Positions 47,161-56,220 of a DNA stretch of 64,000 nucleotides are shown piece by piece (within the stretch, counting starts at the first letter, position 1; the number at the start of each line of letters is the position of its first letter). The DNA is from Plantibacter sp. VKM Ac-2880 (lineage in GTDB: Bacteria > Actinomycetota > Actinomycetes > Actinomycetales > Microbacteriaceae): NCBI RefSeq assembly GCF_015351235.1, contig NZ_JADKSJ010000002.1, positions 930,001-994,000 on the forward strand, written 5' to 3'. The notes beneath the pieces were generated by a model. The model did not search any database, was not told the DNA's origin, and saw nothing but the letters and a program-made list of their open reading frames with translations. A program made the translations under genes and the position numbers.

Positions 47161-47793
47161 ATGCGAGTGCACGTAGCCGACCACCCTCTCATCACCCACA
47201 AGCTCACGGTGCTTCGCGACAAGACGACACCGTCGCCCGTGTTCCGGGCCCTCACCGAGGAACTCGTCACCCTGCTCGCCTACGAGGCGACCCGTGGCGT
47301 CACCGTCGAGGAGATCACGATCCAGACCCCGGTCACCGAGACCGTCGGTGTGAAGATCAGCGAGCCGCGTCCACTCGTCGTCCCGATCCTGCGCGCCGGA
47401 CTCGGCATGCTCGAGGGCATGGTGAAGCTGCTCCCCACGGCCGAGGTCGGGTTCCTCGGCATGGTGCGCAACGAGGAGACGCTCGAGCCCACCACGTACG
47501 CCGAGCGGCTGCCTGACGACCTCTCCGACCGCCAGTGCTTCGTCCTCGACCCGATGCTCGCCACCGGCGGCTCGCTCGCTGCAGCGATCGACTTCCTCTT
47601 CCAGCGCGGAGCGGTGCACGTCACCGCGATCTGCCTGCTCGCCGCACCCGAGGGCCTCGAGCGCCTCGAGGCCGAGACCGCGGGCAAGGACGTCACCATC
47701 GTCCTCGGCGCCCTCGACGAACGCCTCGACGAGAACGGCTACATCGTGCCGGGCCTCGGCGACGCCGGTGACCGCCTCTACGGCGTCGTCTGA
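47161..47793 (+). CDS. upp: Uracil phosphoribosyltransferase
   Basis: A 210-residue enzyme salvaging uracil with PRPP to UMP. The PRPP loop [14 protein letters not shown] (near 131-144) and the uracil-binding end [16 protein letters not shown] are intact. ATG 47161, six bases after TAGATT, so leaderless. Divergent from tadA. Confidence 0.95.
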   Translation: MRVHVADHPLITHKLTVLRDKTTPSPVFRALTEELVTLLAYEATRGVTVEEITIQTPVTETVGVKISEPRPLVVPILRAGLGMLEGMVKLLPTAEVGFLGMVRNEETLEPTTYAERLPDDLSDRQCFVLDPMLATGGSLAAAIDFLFQRGAVHVTAICLLAAPEGLERLEAETAGKDVTIVLGALDERLDENGYIVPGLGDAGDRLYGVV

Positions 47794-47813
47794 GCCGCGA
47801 CCTCCCGCTCACC

Positions 47814-47853
47814 CGAGGCGGATCGGCGTCCTGACGGGCGGCGGTCCGCCTCG
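47814..47853 (+). terminator. Hairpin after upp
   Basis: Nine-base perfect arms CGAGGCGGA/TCCGCCTCG enclosing a 22-base GC-rich loop, 20 bases after the upp stop codon. Confidence 0.5.
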
Positions 47854-47949
47854 TACCGTTCCACGGGGACGCAACACCCCCACGCAACAATCCGTCATCT
47901 GACGCAGATACTTGACAGGATCCGGGCCGTTCCTGTTGTATTGCGGACT

Positions 47950-48051
47950 ATGACGACCAACGCGCCCACCCTGACCTCCTTCGAGGCCCCTGGGGACGCC
48001 GGCATGATGATGCCCGGCCGCGCGGTCATGTGCTGCCGAATGTGTCGCTGA
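47950..48051 (+). CDS. Leaderless cysteine-ended leader peptide
   Basis: A 33-residue frame from ATG 47950 ending VMCCRMCR. A consensus -35 TTGACA (47912-47917) and TTGTAT (47936-47941) with 18-base spacing put the transcript start within about two bases of the ATG, so it should be translated without a ribosome-binding site. Three of the last six codons are Cys. The coding end and the stop are embedded in a hairpin (48042-48059). Polycysteine leaderless ORFs act as cysteine-sensing attenuators in mycobacteria; by analogy this peptide probably controls the regulator gene that starts at 48288. Confidence 0.6.
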   Translation: MTTNAPTLTSFEAPGDAGMMMPGRAVMCCRMCR

Positions 48052-48287
48052 TCCGACACCTCCAGCATCGGTAGCGGTCCAGAAGGATCCGCTCCACTGC
48101 TCCAGCACGACAGAGTCCGCCGCTCCCCCACCCGGTGAGCCGACTCCCGGACGCACCCCGTCCGTACCCGGCCGAAGCGCCACCCTCCCGGATCGCGGGA
48201 CCGCCACTGCCCACCGGCAGGCGGGATCACCCCGAGCGCACCGCGCACGATCCGCCGCAGCATCATCACCCCGAGGACTTCCCACTC
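48042..48287 (+). promoter_or_regulatory. Structured leader RNA between the Cys peptide and the regulator
   Basis: Untranslated stretch of 236 bases after the leader peptide, unusually long for this compact region. Hairpins: GTGTCG/CGACAC (48042-48059) over the last Cys codon and stop; AGCGGTCC/GGATCCGCT (48073-48093, one bulge); and a CCGCC...GGCGG structure near 48200-48224. The regulator's GAGGA ribosome-binding site follows at about 48272. No recognised riboswitch. Confidence 0.45.
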
Positions 48288-48995
48288 ATGTCTCTTGTAG
48301 CCGTTCAGACCACCCGCCCCGGCCGCCAGCTCGCCGCCGTCGAAGACGCCCCTCGTGCCGCGACACCGCACGTCCGCGCCGTTCCGGCCGGTCCGGAAGC
48401 CCGCGGCTTCGTCCTCTACGTCGGACTCGACGAGGCGAAGGCCCAGGCCGCCGGCACGAGTCTCGGCGAGATCGTCGAAGCCATCAAGGCGCTGACCGCC
48501 CAGTTCGCCCCTGAGGCCGAGACGCATGCCGCCGTCGCCCTCGCACCACGCGGTGCCGGCGGACGCGACCTCGACGTCGTCCGCCTCGCCCTCCAGGACC
48601 CGTCGGCCCTCGCCGCCCACCGCGACGAGGTCGACGAGGAGGAGCAGGACGTCGCCCACGCCGGCGTCGTCGTCGACATCTCCCGCAAGCGCCTCGTGCT
48701 CGACAACGAGCCTGCGGCCCTCACCTACAAGGAGTTCGAGCTCCTGCAGTACCTCGTCCTCCGCGAGGGTCGCACCATCGAGCGTGCCGAGCTCATCTCG
48801 TCCCTGTGGCGGGCCGGCGACGACGAGGAAGTGCCCAACGAGCGGACCATCGACGTCCACGTGCGTCGCCTCCGTGCCAAGCTCGGCCGCTACGAGGACA
48901 TCGTCCGCACCGTGCGCGGGGTCGGCTACCGTTTCGACCGCCACGCGGACGTCTCGATCCGGTACGCCAGCACGCCTTCGCCCGACCTCTTCTGA
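48288..48995 (+). CDS. OmpR-type winged-helix DNA-binding protein without receiver
   Basis: A 235-residue protein. Residues from about 135 on form a trans_reg_C winged helix: LTYKEFELLQYLVLREGRTIERAELISSLWR and ERTIDVHVRRLRAKLGRYEDIVRTVRGVGYRFD. The first 130 residues do not show the Asp/Lys pattern of a receiver, so it is an orphan regulator and not a normal response regulator. ATG 48288 with GAGGA upstream. Regulation by the leader peptide is likely. Targets unknown. Confidence 0.82.
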   Translation: MSLVAVQTTRPGRQLAAVEDAPRAATPHVRAVPAGPEARGFVLYVGLDEAKAQAAGTSLGEIVEAIKALTAQFAPEAETHAAVALAPRGAGGRDLDVVRLALQDPSALAAHRDEVDEEEQDVAHAGVVVDISRKRLVLDNEPAALTYKEFELLQYLVLREGRTIERAELISSLWRAGDDEEVPNERTIDVHVRRLRAKLGRYEDIVRTVRGVGYRFDRHADVSIRYASTPSPDLF

Positions 48996-49017
48996 GCCGC
49001 AGCGGGGCAGCGCACAC

Positions 49018-49059
49018 GAACGGGCCCGTGGGGTGGACATCCACCCGCCGGGCCCGTTC
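49018..49059 (+). terminator. Terminator between the wHTH and DMT genes
   Basis: A long hairpin: GAACGGGCCCG/CGGGCCCGTTC outer arms (11 bp), two mismatches, GGGTGGA/TCCACCC inner arms. It lies between two converging genes and can serve both. Confidence 0.8.
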
Positions 49060-49071
49060 CCATGCCACCGG

Positions 49072-50079
49072 TCACTGCACGCGTGGGCGCTTCGGGGTCT
49101 CACCGGGAGCGGGCACCGGACGCATCGCGAGCTTCCAGACACCGAACACCGCGATCGCTCCGGCGACGACGAACAGGACGAGCGCGTACCAGGGGGCACT
49201 CGAGGCCTCGCCGAGCACCACGATGCCGATACCGACGGCGACCAGTGGATCGACGACGGTCAGGCCGGCGACCACCAGGTCGGGCTGACCGCTCTGGTGC
49301 GCCTTCTGGACGAAGAAGCCACCGAGCCCGGCTGCGACGAGCAGGGCGACGATGCCGACCACCGTGAGGCCCTCGAAGTTCTGCGTGATGACCCGGTTGA
49401 TGACGACCTTCGCGAGCGTCACGACGAAGCCGTAGAGCACCCCGGCCGCGACGACGTAGAACACGGTGTGCAGCTTCCGGCGCCACAGCGCGTAGGCGCC
49501 GGCGAGCGCGAGCGTCACGACCGCGAGCATGATGAGGATGATGATCAGCTGCGGCTGGCGGATGGGTTCCTCGATCGCGTACAGGGCTGCGACGATCACG
49601 AAGAGCCCGATACCCGCAACGCAGAGCACCATGGCGCGGGTCTGCTCCTTCGTCACGCGGACCTTCGTCACCCTGGCGTTCAGGAGGGCGGTGATCACGA
49701 GGGCGATCGCGCCGAGCGGCTGGACCACGATGAGTGGTGCGAAGGCCAGGGCAACGAGCTGGAAGACGATCGCCAGTGCCAGCAACGCCGTGCCGATAAG
49801 CCACGACGGACGCCCGAGCAGCTGCGGCAACTGCTTCAGGCCGAAGTCCGAGGAGGCGGCCTCGACCTTGCCGACGCCACGGGACTGCAGCTGCGTCCCT
49901 ACCGCGAGGAAGAACGCACCAACGAGCGCGATCGGGATACCGATGGCCTGGTACGGCGTGACGGAGATCGTCGGCAGGTCGAGGTCTCCGGCCGTCCGGA
50001 GGGACTCGGCCACGAGACCGGCGGAGCCCGAGAGCACCAGGACGCCGGCGGCGAGGGCCGGGAACGTCGCGATCCCCAT
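49072..50079 (-). CDS. DMT-family (NIPA-like) transporter
   Basis: A 335-residue protein with nine or ten membrane helices. Pattern GVGKVEAAS, GRPSWLIGTALLALAIVFQLVALAFAPLIVVQPLGAIALVITALLNA is typical of the DMT/NIPA-like group (EamA-related). Substrate unknown; some relatives move Mg2+. The ATG overlaps the upstream stop by one base (TGATG), coupling it to the AI-2E gene. Confidence 0.82.
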   Translation of the reverse strand: MGIATFPALAAGVLVLSGSAGLVAESLRTAGDLDLPTISVTPYQAIGIPIALVGAFFLAVGTQLQSRGVGKVEAASSDFGLKQLPQLLGRPSWLIGTALLALAIVFQLVALAFAPLIVVQPLGAIALVITALLNARVTKVRVTKEQTRAMVLCVAGIGLFVIVAALYAIEEPIRQPQLIIILIMLAVVTLALAGAYALWRRKLHTVFYVVAAGVLYGFVVTLAKVVINRVITQNFEGLTVVGIVALLVAAGLGGFFVQKAHQSGQPDLVVAGLTVVDPLVAVGIGIVVLGEASSAPWYALVLFVVAGAIAVFGVWKLAMRPVPAPGETPKRPRVQ

Positions 50080-51353
50080 CACTTGGCCGCCACACTCGTG
50101 CCGACGGCCGCCGTCTCGGCGTCTCCGAGCTTCTGCTCCGGGACGACCTTGGCGTCCTGGCTCGGGAAGACGACCTTCTGGACGATGATGATGATCGACG
50201 CGGCGACCGGGATCGCGACCAGCGCACCGAGGATGCCGCCGAGCGCGCCGCCACCGAACGCCGCGATGACCACGAGGGCGCCGGGCACGGCGACGGCCTT
50301 GTTCATGATGCGCGGGCTGAGGACGTACGCCTCGAGCTGCATGTAGATCAGGTAGTAGATGATCGCGATGAGCGCGGTCACCGGCGAGGCGAAGAGGCAC
50401 AGTGCGCTGTTCACGATCGACGCGCTCAGCGTTCCGACGAGCGGGATCATCGATCCGATGAAGGCGAGGAGCGCGAGGAGCGGCGGGAACGGGGCCCCGA
50501 TGATGCTGAGGAAGATGAAGCTCAGCACACCGTTGACGAGCGCGAGCCCGACCTGGCCGACGACGTATCGTCCGACGGCCTGGGTGATCTCCTCGAGCAC
50601 CTGCGCGAAGCCCTCGCGGCGGTAGGCGGGGAGGAAGCGGTACGTGACCGCCTTCATCGAGCGGAGCGACGCGAGGAAGTACAGCGTCAGGATGAGGACG
50701 ATGATCGCACCGGTGATGCCCGATGCGACGCCGGCGCCGACCGCGACGATGCCGCCGCCGATGTTCAGGAGGTTGTTCGGGTCCTTGAAGAACGCGAAGA
50801 CGTCGTTCAGTGCGGAGTCGATGTCGAGGGTGTTGCCCACGGTGTTCTGGACCCAGCCGACGAAGTCGCTGTTCAGGAACTGCTGCGAGATCCGCGGGTA
50901 GTCGTTCACGAAGTTCGTGATCTGCGTGACGAGCAGCGGGACGATGGCGAAGATGATGCCGACGAAGGCACCGATCACCGCGAGGAAGACGACGGCGATC
51001 GCGAGGCCGCGGGGCAGCTTCTGTTCCAGCCACGACACGAGGGGGTCGAGGCCCAGGGCGATGAAGAGGGCGACGCCCACGTAGATCAGCGTGGTGCTCA
51101 GCTGGGTGACGATGCTGCCCAACACGAGCGCGACGAGCACCCCGATACCCCCGACGAGGCCGATGCGGAACGCGTTGATCCGGACGCTCGGTGCCGAGGG
51201 CTGCAGGGCGGCGACCACCGCGGCGGAGGGCGGCGAGGACGCCGCCGCCTTCGCGGCCCGTTCCTGCTTCGCCTGCTCGTGCTTGGCGCGCCTGGCTTCG
51301 CGCTCCTCCGGGGTGGAGGAGAACCCCGGCAACCGGAGCTTGGGGGTCTTCAT
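50079..51353 (-). CDS. AI-2E family transporter
   Basis: A 424-residue protein of the AI-2E (UPF0118, TqsA/YdiK) family: paired N-terminal helices, the long ITNFVNDYPRISQQFLNSDFVGWVQ segment and a multi-helix C-terminal half. Members include Na+/H+ antiporters and small-molecule exporters; quorum-signal export is shown for few. ATG 51353 with GAGGAGA upstream. Basic N-terminal tail. First gene of a two-gene operon with the DMT transporter. Confidence 0.87.
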   Translation of the reverse strand: MKTPKLRLPGFSSTPEEREARRAKHEQAKQERAAKAAASSPPSAAVVAALQPSAPSVRINAFRIGLVGGIGVLVALVLGSIVTQLSTTLIYVGVALFIALGLDPLVSWLEQKLPRGLAIAVVFLAVIGAFVGIIFAIVPLLVTQITNFVNDYPRISQQFLNSDFVGWVQNTVGNTLDIDSALNDVFAFFKDPNNLLNIGGGIVAVGAGVASGITGAIIVLILTLYFLASLRSMKAVTYRFLPAYRREGFAQVLEEITQAVGRYVVGQVGLALVNGVLSFIFLSIIGAPFPPLLALLAFIGSMIPLVGTLSASIVNSALCLFASPVTALIAIIYYLIYMQLEAYVLSPRIMNKAVAVPGALVVIAAFGGGALGGILGALVAIPVAASIIIIVQKVVFPSQDAKVVPEQKLGDAETAAVGTSVAAK

Positions 51354-51552
51354 CGTGCGGTCTCCTCGGTGGTGGTACGGGTTGGAGCTGGTCGGAAATG
51401 GTACATCCTGCGTCTCCTTCGTACGGCGGTCGCTCGGACCGCCGCTCTGTGCCTACAGTAGTGAGACGGAGCGTGGCCCGCTGATGTCACGCACCCTTCT
51501 GGGGAAAGCGGTCACACGATGTCGCGGGTCGGATCAGAGAGGTGGCTGCACG

Positions 51553-52128
51553 GTGGGAACTGAGCCTGCGCGGACACCCGTGAGCCTGCTCGACCAGGCG
51601 ACGGACCGCACCCTCGTCGAGCGCTGCGTCGACGGCGACACCCGCGCCTTCCAGGTGCTCATCACCCGCTACGGCCGGATGATGAAGGCCTACGCCGTCC
51701 GACTCACCCGTTCCTCCGCTGACGGCGACGACGTCGTGCAGGAGGCGCTCATCTCGGCTTGGAAGCGCATCGACACGCTCGAGGACGGCGCGATGGTGAA
51801 GAGCTGGCTCATGCGCATCGTCAGCCGACGCGCGATCGACCTCATGCGGCAGCGCAAGGACACCGACTCGACCGACGACGCCATCATCGAGGCGCCGGAG
51901 CGCGACGGTCCGGAGCGGAAGGCCGAGGCGTCGTCACAGCTGGGAGCCCTGTCAGCCGCGCTCGACAGACTGCCGCACGGACAGCACCAGGCCTGGGTGC
52001 TCCGCGAGATCGGTGGGTACTCCTACGAGGAGATCGCCGAGCAGCTCGGGCAGAGTGTCGCCAGTGTGCGAGGGAGCCTCGCCAGGGCGAGAGCGAAACT
52101 GATGACGGAGATGGAGGGGTGGCGATGA
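51553..52128 (+). CDS. ECF-type RNA polymerase sigma factor
   Basis: A 191-residue ECF sigma factor. Region 2 (VLITRYGRMMKAYAVRLTRSSADGDDVVQEALISAWKRI) and region 4 (RLPHGQHQAWVLREIGGYSYEEIAEQLGQSVASVRGSLARARAKL) are both clear. The start is GTG 51553 with GAGGTG upstream; VSLLDQ at 51580 is an alternative. A TACAGT at 51454-51459 may be a -10 box. It is co-translated with the next gene, which overlaps by four bases. Confidence 0.87.
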   Translation: MGTEPARTPVSLLDQATDRTLVERCVDGDTRAFQVLITRYGRMMKAYAVRLTRSSADGDDVVQEALISAWKRIDTLEDGAMVKSWLMRIVSRRAIDLMRQRKDTDSTDDAIIEAPERDGPERKAEASSQLGALSAALDRLPHGQHQAWVLREIGGYSYEEIAEQLGQSVASVRGSLARARAKLMTEMEGWR

Positions 52129-52739
52129 CCGACGGGACGCAGAGCGGCGGGCTCGAGCCGGGCGGGTGCGCGCACGGCATCGACGCCCTCACCGACTACC
52201 TCGAGCGGGACATGCTGCCCGCCGACCCCACGATCGACGACTCGCCCGAGTGCCAGCGGGTCCTCCGATCGTTGCGGCGGGTCCGCTCACTCGCGGCGCC
52301 GCTGCTCGAGGCCGACGAGGCCGCGGTCACGACGCTCGACCAGGACTGGATCCGCGGGATCATGGAGAACATCGGTCGCGAGGCCAAAGCAGGCCGCGAC
52401 ATTCCGTTCGCCGCGGCCGACGACGATGCGGCGCTCGTCATCACGGAGGGCACGGTCCGCGGCCTGGTCCGCGGCGCCGGCGACCGGACCCCCGGCGTCC
52501 TGGTGGGCCGATGCGTACTCGACGGTGACGTGACGGTGGCCGGAGAGCCGATCACCCTGCACGTCACGGTCAGCATCGGCTGGGGTCGATCGGTCGCGGA
52601 GGCGGTGGCGCAGTTCCGCGAGGAGGTCCGCGCGAGTCTCGTGCAGCACACCGACCTGGTGGTGGCCGGGCTCGACGTCGTCGTCGACGACCTGCACTTC
52701 GAGGCCGAGCAGCACGGAGAGGTGGGGGACGATGAGTGA
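52125..52739 (+). CDS. Asp23-domain protein with anti-sigma-like N-terminus
   Basis: A 204-residue protein coupled to the sigma gene (ATGA overlap). The N-terminal 90 residues read like the helical anti-sigma (ZAS-like) pattern: CAHGIDALTDYLERDMLP...CQRVLRSLRRVRSLAAPLL, but only single Cys residues remain of the zinc motif. The C-terminal 80 residues (VLVGRCVLDGDVTVAGEPITLHVTVSIGWGRSVAEAVAQFREEVRASLVQHTDLVVAGLDVVVDDL) fit Asp23/Gls24. Likely an envelope-stress factor controlling the sigma factor. Confidence 0.6.
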   Translation: MTDGTQSGGLEPGGCAHGIDALTDYLERDMLPADPTIDDSPECQRVLRSLRRVRSLAAPLLEADEAAVTTLDQDWIRGIMENIGREAKAGRDIPFAAADDDAALVITEGTVRGLVRGAGDRTPGVLVGRCVLDGDVTVAGEPITLHVTVSIGWGRSVAEAVAQFREEVRASLVQHTDLVVAGLDVVVDDLHFEAEQHGEVGDDE

Positions 52740-53100
52740 CCTGACGGACACGGGCGACGCGCTCGACACGCTTGCGATGGTCCTCGACGCGGCTGTCGAA
52801 GCGGTGCCGGGGGTCGTCCGACTCACGGCGGCCGAACCGACGCTGGTGCGCGCCGCGCGGGAGGGCGTCGGTGCGCTCTTCGGCGCGCCGGACCAGAGCG
52901 CGCGAGTGAGCGTCAAGCGGGTCCGCGGCGCCGTGGCCGTGCACGCGAACATCGCCGTCGCTGCGGAACACGCATCGCCCGCCGTCGCGCAGGCGGTGCA
53001 CCACGCGATCGCGGAACTGCTCCCCTCGGCGGACGACGCTGCGGCTCCGTCCATCACGGTGCGCGTCGTCGACGTCGTGCCGAGCGGCTCGCAGGAGTGA
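52732..53100 (+). CDS. Small Asp23-like protein
   Basis: A 122-residue acidic protein whose second half (VSVKRVRGAVAVHANIAVAAEHASPAVAQAVHHAIAELL...ITVRVVDVV) resembles half an Asp23/Gls24 domain. It overlaps the previous gene by eight bases and completes the sigma operon. Exact role unknown. Confidence 0.6.
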   Translation: MSDLTDTGDALDTLAMVLDAAVEAVPGVVRLTAAEPTLVRAAREGVGALFGAPDQSARVSVKRVRGAVAVHANIAVAAEHASPAVAQAVHHAIAELLPSADDAAAPSITVRVVDVVPSGSQE

Positions 53101-53378
53101 GCCCGGGCGCTCCGCTCAGGTAGCGTCACTCGGGGAACTCCCAGTAAAAATAACAGTTCGATAACTACCGCTCGTTACCGATCCGTTATATGGTTTTGGA
53201 ACGTCAGATGTTTGCTGTGGCAGCTGACGGAATGTGATTGCAGGACACTCTTGGTGCAAGGGAAAGAGACCCGGTCGTAGCCTCTGCGACCGGGTCTCGT
53301 CATGTCCGGGGTTCGACCGATGCGCAAGCACCCCGCTCCGACGTGCTCCTCATGCGCCGTCCAGGATAGATTCAGGTG
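53101..53378 (+). other. Low-GC intergenic region, possible small RNA
   Basis: The gap of 278 bases between two plus-strand genes has an AT-rich stretch (53135-53215) with CGATAAC/GTTACCG and CGTCAG/CTGACG inverted repeats and a possible TTATAT box near 53184. No open frame with clear coding quality was found in it. It ends with the hairpin listed separately. It may be a regulatory region for the MarR gene or an unannotated small RNA. Confidence 0.35.
53266..53298 (+). terminator. Strong hairpin before the MarR gene
   Basis: Perfect 12-base arms GAGACCCGGTCG/CGACCGGGTCTC with a nine-base loop. It is 165 bases after the end of the sigma operon, which suits termination of an RNA starting nearby rather than of the operon itself. 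Confidence 0.7.
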
Positions 53379-53840
53379 GTGGATCGTCGGACAGCACCAG
53401 GAGACAGCATGGATGAGAGGCGACTCGCGATCGCCGCATGGGAATCGCTCTTCCGCGCCCAGGTCGAGGTCATGCGTCACATCTCGCACGACTTCCCGAG
53501 CCACGGCATCTCCCTGAACGAGTACGACGTCCTCCACACGATGTCGCGCGAGCCCGACCACCGCATCCGTTTGCGCGATCTCAACTCCAGCGTGCTGTTG
53601 TCGCAGCCGAGCATCAGCCGCCTCGTCGACCGGCTCGTCGCCCGCGGCCTCGTCGGCAAGTGCCCGGACCCGGACGACGGACGCGGCACGCTCGTCCGCA
53701 TGACGGAGGCCGGCTACGACGTGTACCGCACCGTCGCCATCGCCCACGGCGCGACGATCGCGGAGCGCGTGACCACCTCGCTCAGCCCCGAGGAGATGAC
53801 CACGCTCGCGACGCTCAGCGACAAGCTGCGCGGCGTCTGA
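53379..53840 (+). CDS. MarR-family transcriptional regulator
   Basis: A 153-residue MarR protein with the winged helix [55 protein letters not shown] (53367-53372) lies six bases before GTG 53379, so I take this GTG, rather than the one at 53376, as a leaderless start. It precedes the alkylation-repair genes by 86 bases but has its own promoter pattern; ligand and targets unknown. Confidence 0.87.
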   Translation: MDRRTAPGDSMDERRLAIAAWESLFRAQVEVMRHISHDFPSHGISLNEYDVLHTMSREPDHRIRLRDLNSSVLLSQPSISRLVDRLVARGLVGKCPDPDDGRGTLVRMTEAGYDVYRTVAIAHGATIAERVTTSLSPEEMTTLATLSDKLRGV

Positions 53841-53926
53841 CCCCGTCGGGCGGCGAACCCACGCCGCCCCACTGCCGTGTCCGATTCCCGCTCGTCCGGG
53901 TCGGTGCCGCGTGTCAGACTCGGGTC

Positions 53927-55441
53927 ATGAACGACACACGGCGCGCGGACTTCGCGGAACGCTACCGCGCGATCCAGGCTCGCGACCAACGCTTCGACGG
54001 GCAGTTCATCACGGCCGTCAGCTCCACCGGGATCTACTGCCGTCCGTCCTGCCCGGCGCGGACGCCGAAGCCCGAGAACGTCACCTTCTACGCCACGAGC
54101 GCTGCCGCGCACGAGGCCGGCTTCCGAGCGTGCAAGCGATGCCTGCCCGAGGCGGTGCCGGGGACTCCGGCCTGGAACCTCGGCAACGACGTCGCCGCTC
54201 GCAGCATGCGGCTCATCGCCGACGGGGTCGTCGAACGCGAGGGCGTCCCCGGACTCGCCTCGCGCCTCGGCTACTCGACCCGCCATCTGACGCGCATCCT
54301 CACCGCCGAGCTGGGCGCCGGCCCCCTTGCGCTCGCCCGCGCCCACCGTGCCCAGGGGGCACGCCAGCTCCTCACCGGCACCGACCTCCCCTTCGGTGAC
54401 ATCGCGTTCGCCGCCGGGTTCTCGAGCATCCGCCAGTTCAACGACACGATGCGCGAGGTGTTCGAGCTGACCCCGGGCGAACTCCGGGCGAAGCACCGCA
54501 GGATCGGCGAACCGGACCCCGGCTCCATCACCCTGTCGCTCCCGTTCCGACGCCCCTTCGACGCCGCAGGGGTCTTCGCCTGGCTCGCACCACGAGCCGT
54601 TCCGGGCGTCGAACTGGCCGGGCCCGACCATTACTCCCGGCTCCTCGCCCTCCCCGGCGGCACGGCGTGGTTCGAGGTCCGGCAGCTCGGCGACGAGCTC
54701 CGACTCACCGCCGAGGTGACCGACCTCGCCGACCTCCCAGTGCTCGTCTCGCGGGTCCGTCGGCTCTTCGACCTCGACGCGGACCCGACGTCCACCGACG
54801 CGGTGCTCTCCACCGACCCCCGGCTTGCTCCGTCGGTCGCGGCCACACCGGGCATCCGACTCCCCGGGGCGGTCGACCCGGAGGAGATGTTGGTCCGGGC
54901 GATGGTCGGCCAGCAGATCACCGTGGCCGCGGCGCGCACTCAACTCCGCCGTCTCGCGGACGAGGTGAGCACGACGGTCCCCGAACGGCACGGACTGCAT
55001 CGCCTCTTCCCGACGGCGACGCAGATCGCGAGCGGCGGGGAGGCAGCACTCGTCGGGCCCCGAGCGCGGATCGACAGCCTGCTCGGTGTCACGCGGGCAC
55101 TCGTCTCCGGGGAGCTGGCCATCGGGTTCGGCGACGACCGCGACGAGCTCCGGACCAGCCTGCTCGCCATGAAAGGGATCGGCCCCTGGACGGCCGACTA
55201 CGTCAGCATGCGGGTGCTCGGGAACCCCGACGCGTTCCTGCCCGGCGACGTCGCCGTCCGCACCGGGGCCGGCCGGCTCGGGTTTCCCTCCGACGCCCGA
55301 ACCCTCACCGCGGAGGCGGAGGCGTTCGCCCCGTGGCGCTCGTACCTCTGCCTCCACCTGTGGAAGGCGGCGTCCACACCGGCCTCCACGCCGGCGCCGA
55401 CCGCCAGACCGTCAGCCCTCGAGAAAGGCCCAGCAGCATGA
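53927..55441 (+). CDS. Ada-AlkA fusion: methyl-phosphotriester sensor and 3-methyladenine glycosylase
   Basis: A 504-residue fusion. The N-terminal Ada zinc domain has Cys38, Cys42, Cys69 and Cys72 (CRPSC, CKRC), with Cys38 the expected methyl acceptor. An AraC-type HTH follows (about 95-195). The last 290 residues are the AlkA N-domain and HhH-GPD glycosylase fold, with the Hh[12 protein letters not shown] and the catalytic Asp in [11 protein letters not shown]. It senses and repairs alkylated DNA. ATG 53927 follows CAGACT by six bases. The ogt gene overlaps its end. Confidence 0.93.
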   Translation: MNDTRRADFAERYRAIQARDQRFDGQFITAVSSTGIYCRPSCPARTPKPENVTFYATSAAAHEAGFRACKRCLPEAVPGTPAWNLGNDVAARSMRLIADGVVEREGVPGLASRLGYSTRHLTRILTAELGAGPLALARAHRAQGARQLLTGTDLPFGDIAFAAGFSSIRQFNDTMREVFELTPGELRAKHRRIGEPDPGSITLSLPFRRPFDAAGVFAWLAPRAVPGVELAGPDHYSRLLALPGGTAWFEVRQLGDELRLTAEVTDLADLPVLVSRVRRLFDLDADPTSTDAVLSTDPRLAPSVAATPGIRLPGAVDPEEMLVRAMVGQQITVAAARTQLRRLADEVSTTVPERHGLHRLFPTATQIASGGEAALVGPRARIDSLLGVTRALVSGELAIGFGDDRDELRTSLLAMKGIGPWTADYVSMRVLGNPDAFLPGDVAVRTGAGRLGFPSDARTLTAEAEAFAPWRSYLCLHLWKAASTPASTPAPTARPSALEKGPAA

Positions 55442-55998
55442 CCACCATCATCTCCAGCACGAGCGTCCGCCGCGGCGACGGTCGGCCGTCCGGCGCGCAG
55501 CTCACCGCGACCAGCCAGACCGTCGACACCCCGGACGGTCCCTTCACCGTCCTGGCGAGGGAGGACGGCGCGGTGCTCTCCTCCGGGTGGTCCGACGACA
55601 TCGGCGTGATGCTCGAACGGATCCGGCCCGCCGACCGGCCTGGCGAGACGGTGGCGGGGACCGTCGAGGCGATGGACGCCGTCCGCGCGTACTACGACGG
55701 CGACCTGACGGCGATCGACCTGGTGCCGGTCGCCCAGTTCGGCGGCCCGTTCCGCACCCACGCCTGGACGGTACTGCGCACGATCGCGGCAGGACACCCC
55801 GTGACCTACACGGAGTTCGCGGCAGCGAGTGGCCGGCCGTCGGCGGTACGCGCCGCGGCGAGCGCCTGCGCGACGAACGCACCCGCGCTCTTCGTCCCGT
55901 GCCACCGTGTGTTGCGGACGGACGGCTCGCTCGGCGGCTTCGCGTGGGGACTCGACGTCAAGCGGTCGTTGCTCGACCGCGAGGCCGCGCTGAGCTGA
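55438..55998 (+). CDS. ogt: Methylated-DNA-protein-cysteine methyltransferase
   Basis: A 186-residue O6-alkylguanine repair protein. Active-site motif PCHRV has Cys155, preceded by the helix motif [50 protein letters not shown] completes it. ATG 55438 overlaps the ada-alkA stop by four bases, so the two are one operon. N-terminal 30 residues are an extra, Ser/Thr-rich lead. Confidence 0.94.
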   Translation: MTTIISSTSVRRGDGRPSGAQLTATSQTVDTPDGPFTVLAREDGAVLSSGWSDDIGVMLERIRPADRPGETVAGTVEAMDAVRAYYDGDLTAIDLVPVAQFGGPFRTHAWTVLRTIAAGHPVTYTEFAAASGRPSAVRAAASACATNAPALFVPCHRVLRTDGSLGGFAWGLDVKRSLLDREAALS

Positions 55999-56003
55999 GC
56001 ACG

Positions 56004-56162
56004 CACTTCGACAGCGGGGACCCGGTCCCTGAGCCTGTCGAAGAGCGGCGTCAACCCCGTGGGCACTTCGACAAGCTCAGTGACCGGAGGATGGGACAGT
56101 GACCGGAGGATGGGACAGCGACCGGAGGATGGGACAGCGACCGGAGGAGGGTCAGCGACCGG
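56004..56162. repeat. Intergenic repeat cluster 7: cores plus 19-bp tail array
   Basis: Three cores (one truncated to CACTTCGACAG, one in GGTCCCTGAGCCTGTCGAAG orientation, one CACTTCGACAAGCTCAGTGACC) followed by four 19-bp units of AGTGACCGGAGGATGGGAC. Between ogt and phr, both plus strand. Confidence 0.85.
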
Positions 56163-56220
56163 AACGCACGGGCGCGGTCAACCCTGCAGCTCGGAGGGGC
56201 GCGCCGCGTAGGCTGACGGG

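Noticed and set aside
48288-48995. Full two-component response regulator
   Set aside because: The N-terminal half lacks the acidic pocket, phospho-Asp and conserved Lys of a receiver domain, and no kinase gene is adjacent.
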